From positions 1 through 64,000 of the forward strand of contig SXIK01000241.1 of NCBI GenBank assembly GCA_005772855.1: DNA of 64,000 bases. The letters run 5' to 3'. Of the stretch, positions 16,100-24,760 are shown piece after piece. A program made the translations under genes and the position numbers. Every line of letters starts with the position of its first letter. Position 1 is the first letter of the stretch. The DNA comes from Planctomycetia bacterium (GTDB taxonomy: Bacteria; Planctomycetota; UBA8108; SXIK01). The notes under the pieces are model-generated. The model searched no databases. It was not told the DNA's origin and saw only the letters and a list, made by a program, of their open reading frames with translations.

Positions 16100-16906
16100 C
16101 TACTCCGATGAGATCTGTTCGAGCACGTCGGCGGGAATGTCGAAGTCGCTGAAGACGTTCTGTACGTCCTCGTGGTCTTCAAGGTCGCTGAGAAGACTCA
16201 ATGTCTGTTGGGCGCGCTCTCCCTCCAGTGGGACGGGCGCCTGGGGGAGATAAACGAGTTCGTTGCGAGAAAACAACGGCCGCTCGTCCTCCACGTCGCC
16301 CCACTTCTTGTCAGGCTTCTGGCGCTTCTTTTCGACCAATGCCTGAAGCGCAGAACGGACGCGGTCAAAGTCGTCAACCTTCGTGTAGACGATAAAGCCG
16401 CCTTCTTCCGCCTCGACGTTGTCCGCCCCGGCCTCAATGCTTGCTTCAAAGAGCTCCTCTTCAGTGAGGTCTGAGGAGGATATGCCAATGACGCCCTTGC
16501 GGTCAAACTTCCACACAACACTGTTGGTCTTTCCCAGCGACCCGCCCCGTTTCTCAAGCAGGTTGCGGATTTCGCCGCCTGTCTTGTTTCGATTCCCGGT
16601 CAAAGCCTCGATGATCAGCGAGACGCCCCCAGCCCCGATTCCCTCGTAGACCAGCTCCACGAGCTCTTCGCCCTGCAACTCACCAGTGCCCTTCTTGACC
16701 GCTCGCTCGATCGAGTCCTTCGGCATGGAGACCGCCCGAGCGCGATCGACAGCGTATCTTAGACGCAGATTGTCAGCAAGATTGCCGCCGCCGTTCCTGG
16801 CGGCGACCGTGATAAGCTTGGCAAACTTCGAGAAGACCTTGCCGCGCCGTGCATCGGCCGCGCCTTTCTTGTTCTTTATAGACTTCCAGTGTGAGTGGCC
16901 TGCCAT
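16100..16906 (-). CDS. yebC: YebC/PmpR family protein
   Basis: Predicted 268-residue protein, slightly longer than the usual 240-250. It has the signature N-terminus MAGHSHWKSIKNKKGAADA and the internal YEGIGAGGVSLIIEALTGNRN. Family members were annotated as transcriptional regulators, and some have been linked to translation of difficult (for example polyproline) stretches. The extra length is in a Lys/Arg-rich insert near residue 195 and at the C-terminus. Confidence 0.95.
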   Translation of the reverse strand: MAGHSHWKSIKNKKGAADARRGKVFSKFAKLITVAARNGGGNLADNLRLRYAVDRARAVSMPKDSIERAVKKGTGELQGEELVELVYEGIGAGGVSLIIEALTGNRNKTGGEIRNLLEKRGGSLGKTNSVVWKFDRKGVIGISSSDLTEEELFEASIEAGADNVEAEEGGFIVYTKVDDFDRVRSALQALVEKKRQKPDKKWGDVEDERPLFSRNELVYLPQAPVPLEGERAQQTLSLLSDLEDHEDVQNVFSDFDIPADVLEQISSE

Positions 16907-16973
16907 GGTAGCTCGGCGGAGTGCGTGTGAGGCAATGGCTGCGGTAGCGAGATCCGTCAGGTGTTCCCGAGAT

Positions 16974-17813
16974 TCAACGCGATATTTTCCTCAGGGGCTT
17001 GTGCTTCGCTATGTCCCTTGGCTTCGAAGCTCTTGGTGCTTTTGCGGAGCGATCCTTACTGTGACGGGCGGCAGGTCGAGCGTTTTTCTCCTGGATCCTC
17101 CGTGGCTTCTTTCCGCTCCTTGCATAGAATGCGCACATGTGCCGGAGATTACAACTTGGGCAATCGATCTCGTTCTCATCGGGGGGGCAAACCTCCACCG
17201 CATGGTTCAGGAGATAGTGGTGGAGCAGGAGAGATTGGGACGGGTCCAAGCTCTCGTGGAGGGTCTTTTCATTCTTGGGTCGGCTGTCCCCCTTGCCAAG
17301 GATCCCCAAGCGGTTGAGGACCACCTCCATGGAGTGGCTGAGAGGCAGAACGGGGTGTTCCCTTCGCGTTCTGATAAGGAACTCTGCAGTCGAAGTATCG
17401 AGGGTACGAAATCGCTTCAGATACTGGCGGATCTCGCCCAGGCTCTTCTCGGCGAGAAACTCGAGGCTGACGTCCTGCCGCTCGCGATGGAGCAACTCGA
17501 GCAGATCCTTGATAAACACAGATAGTTCGAGAGAGTTAGGACAGAGACCCAGCGCCTCCTGAATTTCCCGTATCGAACTGACTCGGACCTCATTCCAGTC
17601 CACGAAATCCTCCTTGAGCGCCCTGTAGCCTCGAAGGGCATGCTCTGCGCTCAGGACAACGTGAAGCTGGTGGAAAATGACGAGGTCCAGGAGCTTCTGG
17701 GGGTAATCGCGCTCACCGCCTTCGGTCTTGCGGAGGGAATTCCTGGGTGACCACTGCTTCCCAAAGGAAACGGCTTCTTCCACCAAGGTTTGGAGTTTGT
17801 CGTGAGCTTTCAA
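16974..17813 (-). CDS. Endonuclease III-like HhH-GPD protein with FeS motif
   Basis: Predicted 279-residue protein with overall EndoIII-like layout: helical core (ALRGYRALKEDFVDWNEV), a degenerate helix-hairpin-helix region and a cysteine cluster CPPDENEIDCPSCNLRHMC (C-x8-C-x2-C-x5-C; EndoIII has C-x6-C-x2-C-x5-C). Where EndoIII has VDTH with its catalytic aspartate, this one has LSHS, and the catalytic lysine is not evident, so glycosylase activity is doubtful. The last 45 residues are Lys/Arg-rich. The start is a TTG at 17811-17813 after GGAGGG. An AT-rich stretch with inverted CCTAA/TTAGG lies upstream. Confidence 0.6.
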   Translation of the reverse strand: MKAHDKLQTLVEEAVSFGKQWSPRNSLRKTEGGERDYPQKLLDLVIFHQLHVVLSAEHALRGYRALKEDFVDWNEVRVSSIREIQEALGLCPNSLELSVFIKDLLELLHRERQDVSLEFLAEKSLGEIRQYLKRFRTLDTSTAEFLIRTRREHPVLPLSHSMEVVLNRLGILGKGDSRPKNEKTLHESLDPSQSLLLHHYLLNHAVEVCPPDENEIDCPSCNLRHMCAFYARSGKKPRRIQEKNARPAARHSKDRSAKAPRASKPRDIAKHKPLRKISR

Positions 17814-18394
17814 TCGCCCTCCGGGATGACCTACCTAAGTATTTATATAAAATTAGGTTAGGATCTTTCTTGGCCCGCCTGAACGGGGCAAAGCGCCTGA
17901 GAATTGCGACAAAAGTATACAAAAAACGGATCACCATTGTAAACAGGCATTCCTGGAGCTTCCAGGAACTGGCGAAATGGCGCGGCCGCCAACCGCTCGA
18001 AGCGACAGCTGGGGGCTCCCGAGAGCCTGGCCCGGAGGCGCACGCATAGCGTGCGACCGGAGGGGCCCGGAGCACCTGCGTAGCACGTGACGGAGGGGCG
18101 CAGCCAGGCGGCCGGTGCGTAGAAGGTCTTCTTCTCAAGCCAGGAATATATCTTCCTACAGCAATTTATACCTCGCGCGCCCACACATGAGACATTCCGA
18201 ATGGGCAGAGGAAGACCGTCTCAAGTCTGCTGCTCGTTTCTGCTGGTGGGGGAGGCGGACCCTCCCCCACGACGGCCGCGACACGCGTCCTCCCCCTCCT
18301 CGGCGCCTGATGGGCGCCGGGCGCCTCTGGCGCGAGCAGTCGCAACCTTTCGCAGGCTGCAAAAGGTCTCATCACTGCCCGCGTGCGGTATAAT
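17814..18394. other. 581-bp intergenic region dominated by two repeat elements
   Basis: It lies between the EndoIII-like start (17813) and the xdhC stop (18395). From the left it holds an AT-rich, promoter-like stretch at 17835-17860, the diverged family-A element at 17949-18147, and family-B element B2 at 18164-18397. No gene is seen. Confidence 0.7.
17949..18147. repeat. Diverged MITE-like element (A/C type)
   Basis: The ends ATTCCTGG (17949-17956) and CCAGGAAT (18140-18147) are inverted repeats. The right part (CAGGCGGCCGGTGCGTAGAA, then GGTCTTC) matches the interior of family A. The left part carries, in inverted orientation, the CCGGTCGCACGCT / GGCTCTCGGGAGCC module seen in B1 and the 58812 element. 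A perfect 7-bp hairpin (TTCCTGG-agctt-CCAGGAA) sits at the left end. Confidence 0.6.
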
Positions 18395-18397
18395 TTA
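18164..18397. repeat. MITE-like repeat, family B (copy B2, short form)
   Basis: The ends ATTTATACC and GGTATAATTTA form imperfect inverted repeats. The body is nearly identical to B1 over two blocks: GAGACATTCCGAATGGGCAG onward, and CTCCTCGGCGCCTG through CCGCGTGCGGT. The inner GC module of B1 is missing. The right end runs into the xdhC stop codon. Confidence 0.8.
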
Positions 18398-19282
18398 GGT
18401 GTCATCTGTCACTTCAGGCAAGGGCGCAATCAAGGAATCCTGCCCGCCCCGGCCTGCCTCGTGATCGAGGACGGAACGCTGTTGAGCGAGGCGGGAGGAG
18501 TCGTTGCCCTTCACGAACGCTCGGCGTCGATGGGCGATGAGCTGGGCTGCAATGCTGATAGCAATCTCCTCGGGAGATCGCGCCCCGATATCGAGACCAA
18601 TGGGAGCCTTGACTCGCCTCAAGACGTCGTCCGCAATGCCCTCGTTCCGCAGCGTGCGGAAGATCCGGGTGATCTTGGCTCTGCTGCCAATCAGCCCCAC
18701 GAAGGAGGCTTGGGTTTTGACGGCCTTCGAGAGCACGAGCTGGTCGTGCTTGTGGCCCCTGGTCACAATCACCATGGAGACCGGGGCATTGACGGGGATT
18801 CTTTCGAAGGCCACCTCAAAGTTGCTTACGAGGATCTCGGTTGCGTCAGGGAAGTTGGCCTGGTTTGCAAACTGCTCCCGGTCGTCAACGATCGTGGTGT
18901 TGAACCCGACGCCGGCGAGTAGCGGCGTGAGCATCCGGGCAATATGGCCGGCCCCAAAGATGATCACAATGGGGTTTCCGACAGGCTCTATGAAGATCTC
19001 CACGACTCCACCACAGGCGAGCCCTTCCTCCTCGGCGGCTTGGGGCGTAAGCTTGAAACTTCGGCGGAGGGGCCGGTCGGTGTCCATCACCTCTCGAGCC
19101 AGCGCCCAGACCTCGGCCTCCGTGCAGCCGCCTCCTATCGTGCCAAAGGTGCTACCGTCGTCTCGGATTAGCATCTTGGCGGATTCCTTCCCCGGAGTTG
19201 AACCCCGGGATCCGATAACAGTTGCCAGGGCCCCTCTTTGCCCGGATTCCATGAGGCTCAGGATTTCCTTGTAGATCTTCAT
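18395..19282 (-). CDS. xdhC: XdhC/CoxI family molybdenum-hydroxylase maturation protein
   Basis: Predicted 295-residue protein. The N-terminal XdhC domain shows GALATVIGSRGSTPGKESAK, FGTIGGGCTEAEVW and LACGGVVEIFIEP. A C-terminal Rossmann domain follows with IIFGAGHIARMLTPL, IVDDRE and VGLIGSRAK. XdhC proteins help insert or sulfurate the molybdenum cofactor of xanthine-dehydrogenase-type enzymes; no such enzyme is in this window. I chose the ATG at 19280-19282. The stop lies within the end of repeat B2 and the start is 3 bp from the end of repeat A2, so the gene fills the space between two mobile-type repeats. Confidence 0.88.
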   Translation of the reverse strand: MKIYKEILSLMESGQRGALATVIGSRGSTPGKESAKMLIRDDGSTFGTIGGGCTEAEVWALAREVMDTDRPLRRSFKLTPQAAEEEGLACGGVVEIFIEPVGNPIVIIFGAGHIARMLTPLLAGVGFNTTIVDDREQFANQANFPDATEILVSNFEVAFERIPVNAPVSMVIVTRGHKHDQLVLSKAVKTQASFVGLIGSRAKITRIFRTLRNEGIADDVLRRVKAPIGLDIGARSPEEIAISIAAQLIAHRRRAFVKGNDSSRLAQQRSVLDHEAGRGGQDSLIAPLPEVTDDT

Positions 19283-19285
19283 GGT

Positions 19286-19441
19286 TATACTTCGCGCGGC
19301 CATGATTGGGACAACCTGGCCAACGCTCACGGACCATCGGCGCCGGAGGAGCCCGGCGCTTGTCGAGCGCGGATGAGGGGGCGGACGCCGCCAGGCGGCC
19401 GGTGCGGGGAAAGCCTTCCCCTCTCCCGTGCGAGGAGTATA
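19286..19441. repeat. MITE-like repeat, family A (copy A2)
   Basis: The ends are TATACTTCGCGCGG and TGCGAGGAGTATA. The inner blocks ACCATCGGCGCCGGAGGAG and CGCCAGGCGGCCGGTGCGGG match copies A1, A3 and A4. The left end abuts the xdhC start codon. The remaining 150 bp to the GGDEF gene hold nothing I recognise. Confidence 0.85.
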
Positions 19442-19592
19442 GGAGGTCACAGGCCCTGAACACAACTCCTACCGCGCCCTCCCCGGGGCAAGGGGGTCGA
19501 GAATTCAGTTATCGCTCCCTCAACAGGCCGATCTGCCGGGTCCATGCTATTCTTCCAGGCCAGCTTGGCCGTCGAGTTGGCGCTAAAAGCCC

Positions 19593-21092
19593 ATGCATCC
19601 AAAGGAAAAGAGATCTCTGACGACCGAGACGGTCAAGTTGCCCGCGGTGGGTAATCTGCCGGTGTCGGCTTCGTCATCCTTTCTCAACGACGACTTGGCA
19701 CTGATTTTTGGCACTTGCCTGCCGTATGCGGCGTTTGTCATGGACCCTGAGGAAGGCGTGGTGGTCGCAGCAAACTCAAAGTTCACGAGCTTCGTGCAGG
19801 CGGAGCTCGAGGATTTCGCCTCGCCTGGTCTCAAGTGGGAGAGCTTGATCGAGCCAGAGGACAGAGGAATCTTCCGAACCTGGGAGCGGGCACTCACAGC
19901 CGGCGCGCACGCTCAGTTCGAGATCCGTTTTCAGAACACTGACCCTCCGCTGATCCCCACACAGGTGAGCTTGACCGAAATCTACTGGCGCCAGAGGCGT
20001 TACCTCCTGGGATTTTTGCGGGAGACCTCCGAGGCCGAGCGCAAGGAAGAGGAGTGGAAGTACCAGTTGGAGCAGCAGAAACTTCGTGCATTCGAAGCGA
20101 TCAAGTCCTCGCTACGCCTTTACCAGCTCAACGAGAAGATTCGAAGGACGCCCCAGCTTGCCAGAAAGCTTCTCCACACCGGAAGCGAGGAGGAGCTCTT
20201 TGAGCAGGCCGCCCAGGTGCTCACCTGGGAGGAAGGTCTGGGCTACCGCGGCGTAACTTTTTTTGTTCTCGAGGGCAGCGTTCTGAGAGTTGTCTATTCG
20301 ACCCAGGACGACAGCACGAAGACTTTCTCGCTCACGGAGGAGAATCGGTTCTCGAAATTTGTGCGGAAAAGCCTCAAGCCGGGCGGAAGCTCCGAGCAGG
20401 GGATCTTGGTTCCGCTCGAAAGCCGCGGCAACCTGCTGGGCTTCTACGAAGTCCTTCCGCACACAAAGGAAAAGGTCCTCTTCGACGAGATTGGGATCGT
20501 CAACGAATGGCAACACGACGTCTTGTGCGATATTGGGGGGATTATCGCCCTCATCCTTGATAATTTGCGATTGAACCGCGACATCCGACGGCAGTCATTC
20601 ATTGATCCGCTGACTCAGACCTACAACCGGCATTACTTCGTTTCGCGGCTCGCTTCCGAGGTGGAACGGGCCGTTCGATATGCTCGGCCCGTCAGCCTCT
20701 TGTTCTTAGATTTGGATTCGTTCAAGGAGATTAACGACGAGCATGGCCACCTTCAGGGGGATGAGGCCCTCCGGAGCGTGAGTGATCTATTTCGTAAGTC
20801 TCTTCGTGAACTCGACGTCATTTGTAGATATGGTGGGGATGAATTCGTAATCCTCCTGCCGGAAACGCCGCAACCCTTGGCGGAACTGGTAGCGGAGAAG
20901 CTGATCCGAGCTGTTAGCGAACACCGTGTTGCCAACCTGGATGCGCCCGGCGAATACCTGTCCCTGACCGTGAGTATGGGGCTTTGCACGCTCAAAGCAG
21001 GGATGAACGAAAAGGACATTCTCAAAGCTGCCGATGCGGCGCTCTACAGAGCCAAGACCCGAGGTCGGAACCGGCTGGAGATCATGGAGTAG
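19593..21092 (+). CDS. Diguanylate cyclase with PAS- and GAF-like sensor domains
   Basis: Predicted 499-residue cytoplasmic signalling protein. Residues 35-150 look PAS-like, residues 150-180 form a Glu/Lys-rich helix, and 190-320 look GAF-like (GILVPLESRGNLLGFYEVL). Residues 335-497 are a complete GGDEF domain: DPLTQTYNRHYF, FLDLDSFKEINDEHGH and YGGDEFVILLP. The active site is intact, so it should make cyclic di-GMP. RELD five residues before GGDEF is a good product-inhibition I-site. There are no membrane segments. The ATG lacks a strong Shine-Dalgarno. Confidence 0.93.
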   Translation: MHPKEKRSLTTETVKLPAVGNLPVSASSSFLNDDLALIFGTCLPYAAFVMDPEEGVVVAANSKFTSFVQAELEDFASPGLKWESLIEPEDRGIFRTWERALTAGAHAQFEIRFQNTDPPLIPTQVSLTEIYWRQRRYLLGFLRETSEAERKEEEWKYQLEQQKLRAFEAIKSSLRLYQLNEKIRRTPQLARKLLHTGSEEELFEQAAQVLTWEEGLGYRGVTFFVLEGSVLRVVYSTQDDSTKTFSLTEENRFSKFVRKSLKPGGSSEQGILVPLESRGNLLGFYEVLPHTKEKVLFDEIGIVNEWQHDVLCDIGGIIALILDNLRLNRDIRRQSFIDPLTQTYNRHYFVSRLASEVERAVRYARPVSLLFLDLDSFKEINDEHGHLQGDEALRSVSDLFRKSLRELDVICRYGGDEFVILLPETPQPLAELVAEKLIRAVSEHRVANLDAPGEYLSLTVSMGLCTLKAGMNEKDILKAADAALYRAKTRGRNRLEIME

Positions 21093-21142
21093 CAGGGACT
21101 CAAATGTCAGTGCGCGGGTGATCTCTCGCTCCGAGGTGTCGT

Positions 21143-21165
21143 GTGCCAGAGGAGGCTTCTGGCAC
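21143..21165. terminator. Hairpin downstream of the GGDEF gene
   Basis: GTGCCAGA (21143-21150) pairs perfectly with TCTGGCAC (21158-21165) around a 7-nt loop, 50 bp after the GGDEF stop. It lies between two convergent genes. There is no clear T-run. Confidence 0.4.
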
Positions 21166-21346
21166 TGATCTGCTCCTGGGGTCTTGCTCCAAGAGGCCTG
21201 TTGCAACCGCTTCTCAGGAGTGGGCTGAGGACAAACCCAGGCATGTCCCGTTGTGAGAAGAGAGCTTCGTACAGTTCGAAGACTCGACCCGCAAGGGCTC
21301 AAGGGGGGCGGGCACGGTTATCCCCGACAGGCCAAGAATTTGAGCA

Positions 21347-21763
21347 CTATCGGTCGTCGTAATCCCTGCCGTAGCCGTTGTCGTCGTCCTCGCCCTTTTC
21401 ATCGTCTTCGTCTTCGTACTCTTCTTCCTCCTCATCCTCCTCGTCTTCGTCCTCGTCGAAATCCTCATCGAAATCCTCGTCGAAGTCTTCCTCGTCGAAG
21501 TCTTCCTCGTCCTTGTCGGTATCTTCAGCTTCGCCGGCATCCTTGTCGAAATCGGCGTCCACTGCCGCGTCGTCTTCAACAAGCTTCAAGTCATACTCGT
21601 CGCTGTCTTCAGAGTCGGGGCCACCGGCAGTGCGCGCAGCCTTGACACCGCTGTCCTCCTCCTCGGCATCGTCTGGGGAAGCCGCCCTTTGGGTTGGCTT
21701 CTTGGCCAAATTCTCGGGCTCCTCGTCAGTCTTGTTCGTCTTTCTTGAAGGTTTCTTTGCCAT
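21347..21763 (-). CDS. Highly acidic low-complexity protein
   Basis: Predicted 138-residue protein starting MAKKPSRKTNKTDEEP. Its second half is almost entirely Asp/Glu with Tyr/Phe. The start lies inside the end of rbfA (38-bp overlap), so it is probably the last gene of the nusA-infB-rbfA cluster. The reading frame is repetitive (GAAGAC/GATGAG codons), and the opposite strand is equally open as poly-Ser. I favour this strand because of the overlap and the Lys-rich N-terminus. It recalls acidic tails such as that of RNA polymerase delta, but no homology can be claimed. Confidence 0.5.
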   Translation of the reverse strand: MAKKPSRKTNKTDEEPENLAKKPTQRAASPDDAEEEDSGVKAARTAGGPDSEDSDEYDLKLVEDDAAVDADFDKDAGEAEDTDKDEEDFDEEDFDEDFDEDFDEDEDEEDEEEEEYEDEDDEKGEDDDNGYGRDYDDR

Positions 21764-22139
21764 CTTGCTCTCTGCTTCCTTGGGTCTTACTCTCCCGGAT
21801 CAGGGCCTCTATGCGTGAGGCCTTGTCATGAGAATTGTCGAAAACGAAATGGAGAACCGGAGTATTTCGCGTTTCGAGGCTCTTGCCGACCTCGCACTGG
21901 ATAAATCCGCGGGCCTGCGTGAGGGCATGCTCCGCTTTTGAGCGATCCCCGGCTGACCCGAAGACAGAAACATAAACTTTCGCTTCTTTCAAGTCCTCAG
22001 TTGGTTTTACCTCAAGGATCGTGACAAGTCCGATTCGAGGATCACGCAACTCGCGTAATATGACGTTACTAATCAAGAACTTGATTCGGCTCGCGATTCG
22101 TTGAACGCGCCGTGAAGATTGTTCCTGTTTTTCACCCAT
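21726..22139 (-). CDS. rbfA: 30S ribosome-binding factor RbfA
   Basis: Predicted 137-residue ribosome maturation factor for the small subunit and 16S rRNA 5' end processing. Family features are RRVQRIASRIKFLISNVILR, LRDPRIGLVTILEVKPTEDL, AKVYVSVFG and TPVLHFVFDNSHDKASRIEAL. The ATG at 22137-22139 is preferred; an in-frame GTG at 22160 is possible. It follows infB, the usual order in bacteria. Confidence 0.92.
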   Translation of the reverse strand: MGEKQEQSSRRVQRIASRIKFLISNVILRELRDPRIGLVTILEVKPTEDLKEAKVYVSVFGSAGDRSKAEHALTQARGFIQCEVGKSLETRNTPVLHFVFDNSHDKASRIEALIRESKTQGSREQDGKETFKKDEQD

Positions 22140-22243
22140 CCTTACCAGGCTTCCTTGCACCCGAAGAGAAGATGCTCAGCGCCTCGAAAGGCCTGACCGC
22201 GGCAGATTTTCACACGATCCGATGTACACCTGAAGCTATAACT

Positions 22244-24595
22244 CTATAGCATTCGAGCCTTTTCAACGACTGTAAAGGCCTCGATAACGTCGCCCTCCTT
22301 GATATCGTCATAGTCAGAAATCTTGATTCCACACTCAAAGCCTTCCTTGACCTCTCGGGCGTCGTCCTTGAAGCGCTTGAGTGAGCTCAGCAAACCTGAG
22401 ACGACGATTCGGCCGTCCCGAACGAGACGGACCTTGTCGTTGCGCCCGATGACGCCGTCGGTCACAACGCAGCCAGCGATGTTTCCGATCTTGGAAGCTT
22501 TGTAAATCTGACGAATTTCTGCGTGTCCCCGGATCTCCTCGTGCAACTGCGGGGAGAGGCGGGACTGCATGGCCGCCCGGATGTCATCAACGGCCTTGTA
22601 GATGATCTGGTAAACGTGGACTTCCACCTTCTTTTCGTCTGCCAGGTTTCTCGCTCGTTCATCGGCGGTGACATTGAAGCCGATGACCATTGCATGGGAG
22701 GCGTGGGCCAAGCCTATATCCGCCTGGCTGACCGCGCCCACCCCCTTGTGGAGGATCTTGACCTTGACTTCATTCGTCGAGAGGCTCTCAATCTCGCGGG
22801 AAAGAGCTTCGAGTGAGCCCCGGACATCCGTCTTGAGGATCACCCGGACTTCTTCGACCTTCTCTTTGCTCGTCAGAGTGCTAAGAATGTTCTCCTGAGT
22901 GATCAGTTGGCGGCCGGCCCGATCCAATTCACGTTGCCGACGCTCCCTTGTCTCCGCAATCGCGCGAGCCTGCTGAGTGTCCGCGAATACGTAGAACTTC
23001 TCTCCCGCTTCGGGCACGAGGCTGAGGCCAGTGACCTTTACGGGTGTTGAGGGGCCGGCTTCCTTCATGGGCTTGATACCATTCAACCACATCCCTTTGA
23101 TGCGCCCGTGGGCAGGACCGCAGAGGACGTAGTCGCCGGTACGGAGCGTTCCTTCGCGGATGAGAAGCGTGGCAAGGACTCCACGGCTCGTGGAGGCTTC
23201 CGCCTCGAGTACGACCCCCAGCGCGGGCCGCTTCGGGTCTGCCTTCAGCGCCAGGATCTCGGAGGTCAAACTCAGGGTCTCCAGGAGGTTGTCGAGGCCC
23301 TGACCCGTGATCGCCGATACTTCCACAAACTCTGTCTCGCCACCCCATTCCACTGGAGTGAGGCCGAGCTTCATGAGCTGTTGTTTCGCTCGAAGGACAT
23401 TGGCTGTCGGTTTGTCAACCTTGTTGATGGCAACAACGATGGGAACCTTGGCGGCCCGGGCGTGATTGAGGGCCTCCTCTGTTTGAGGCATGACGCCGTC
23501 ATCCGCAGCGACGATCAGAACCGCGACGTCGGTGACATTGGCTCCTCGAGCCCGCATTTCGGTGAAGGCTTGGTGGCCGGGCGTATCGATGAATACCACA
23601 TGAGCATTCCCACGGTCTACTCGATAGGCGCCGAGGTGTTGCGTAATTCCACCGGCCTCTTTTAGAGTGATGCTGGTTTCCCGAATCTTGTCAAGGAGAG
23701 ACGTCTTGCCGTGGTCGACGTGTCCAAGGAAAGTCACCACAGGGGCCCTTGTCTTGAGCTCCTCCGGAGTCGATAGTGTCTCCTCGATCTTCTTGACAGC
23801 ATCCTCGACATCAGCGGTTCGCTGTTTGAAGGTGACGTCGACACCTGACTCCACCGATACGATGGTGACTAGATCCTCATCGATAAACTGGTTAATGTGC
23901 ACAGGGTGGTTGTGCCCCATCAAGTACTTCAAGATTGCGGAAGCCTTCAGCCCCATCAGGCGGGAGAGGTCTTTTACGGTGATGGGGAGAGCTACTTCAA
24001 CCTTCTCAGGCCGCTGCATCACCGTTGTCCCGCCCGACGGTTGTCCGCCGTCCCGGGAGGACTTGGGGCGGTACGTCATCTTGCGCTTTCCAGCACCGAA
24101 GCGCGGACCGCTGTCGTAGATGTCGTCCTTGGAAGGGAAGAATCGCTTACGTGCCGCCGGAGCTTCCTCTGTCTTTTTTTCCCTGAGCCTTTTCTCGCGC
24201 TCGGCGGTTGTCTCAACGGGCCCGGCTGCAGCTGCGGCAGGCCGCTCGCCAGGACTTACCCGTCCACTTCGCGGGGCGTCGGGGCCAAATCGGTTCCCGC
24301 GATCTGTTTCGGGATGACCGGCAGGTCTGCCAGCTCGCTGGGTTGCGGCATCACGTCCGGCGGCCGTCGTGGGGCCGCCACTCATCCCGGGCGGCTTGGC
24401 CTTGGGCTTTTCGGCTGCAACCTTTTCCTTCGGCTTGACCTTGGGTTTGTAGCGGTCACGAAGAATTTGCGCCACGGTGTCCGAGAGGGTCGACATGTGG
24501 CTCGTGAAGACGTGCCCCTGCGTCTTGAGGAAGTCGATAAGCTCCTTGGAAGAGATTTCGAGCTCCTTGGCGAGGCTAAAGATTCGTACTGGCAA
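22244..24595 (-). CDS. infB: Translation initiation factor IF-2
   Basis: Predicted 783-residue IF-2, which brings initiator tRNA to the 30S subunit and promotes subunit joining. It has the N-terminal [21 protein letters not shown] domain, a Lys/Pro/Ala-rich variable linker (residues 55-200), the IF2 N2 region, and a GTPase with G1 [12 protein letters not shown] (about residue 292), DTPGHQAF (G3) and NKVDKP (G4). Domains II-IV follow. The start is a TTG at 24593-24595 with AGGAAGG eight bases upstream. Confidence 0.97.
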   Translation of the reverse strand: MPVRIFSLAKELEISSKELIDFLKTQGHVFTSHMSTLSDTVAQILRDRYKPKVKPKEKVAAEKPKAKPPGMSGGPTTAAGRDAATQRAGRPAGHPETDRGNRFGPDAPRSGRVSPGERPAAAAAGPVETTAEREKRLREKKTEEAPAARKRFFPSKDDIYDSGPRFGAGKRKMTYRPKSSRDGGQPSGGTTVMQRPEKVEVALPITVKDLSRLMGLKASAILKYLMGHNHPVHINQFIDEDLVTIVSVESGVDVTFKQRTADVEDAVKKIEETLSTPEELKTRAPVVTFLGHVDHGKTSLLDKIRETSITLKEAGGITQHLGAYRVDRGNAHVVFIDTPGHQAFTEMRARGANVTDVAVLIVAADDGVMPQTEEALNHARAAKVPIVVAINKVDKPTANVLRAKQQLMKLGLTPVEWGGETEFVEVSAITGQGLDNLLETLSLTSEILALKADPKRPALGVVLEAEASTSRGVLATLLIREGTLRTGDYVLCGPAHGRIKGMWLNGIKPMKEAGPSTPVKVTGLSLVPEAGEKFYVFADTQQARAIAETRERRQRELDRAGRQLITQENILSTLTSKEKVEEVRVILKTDVRGSLEALSREIESLSTNEVKVKILHKGVGAVSQADIGLAHASHAMVIGFNVTADERARNLADEKKVEVHVYQIIYKAVDDIRAAMQSRLSPQLHEEIRGHAEIRQIYKASKIGNIAGCVVTDGVIGRNDKVRLVRDGRIVVSGLLSSLKRFKDDAREVKEGFECGIKISDYDDIKEGDVIEAFTVVEKARML

Positions 24596-24760
24596 GAATG
24601 GGTCCTTCCTGTGATTCCGCTAAAAAATCCCGTGCGAGGCGGCTGAACCGGCTGGATCTCGCTTGCGGGCTCTCGCAAGAGGTATGCACTCACTGGAGCG
24701 GAGACCGGTCGAGCGAGCGCCTGGCATCAACAAGCTTTATTCTGATCTCTGGAGCGTCTT

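Noticed and set aside
18395-19465. Extended xdhC start through repeat A2
   Set aside because: The extra 61 residues are encoded by the repeat, are Arg/Pro-rich, and precede the conserved XdhC N-terminus at MKIYKEIL.
21378-21818. Plus-strand poly-Ser open frame opposite the acidic protein
   Set aside because: It is the complement of the Asp/Glu repeat; the minus-strand frame has a Lys-rich N-terminus and a coupled position after rbfA.
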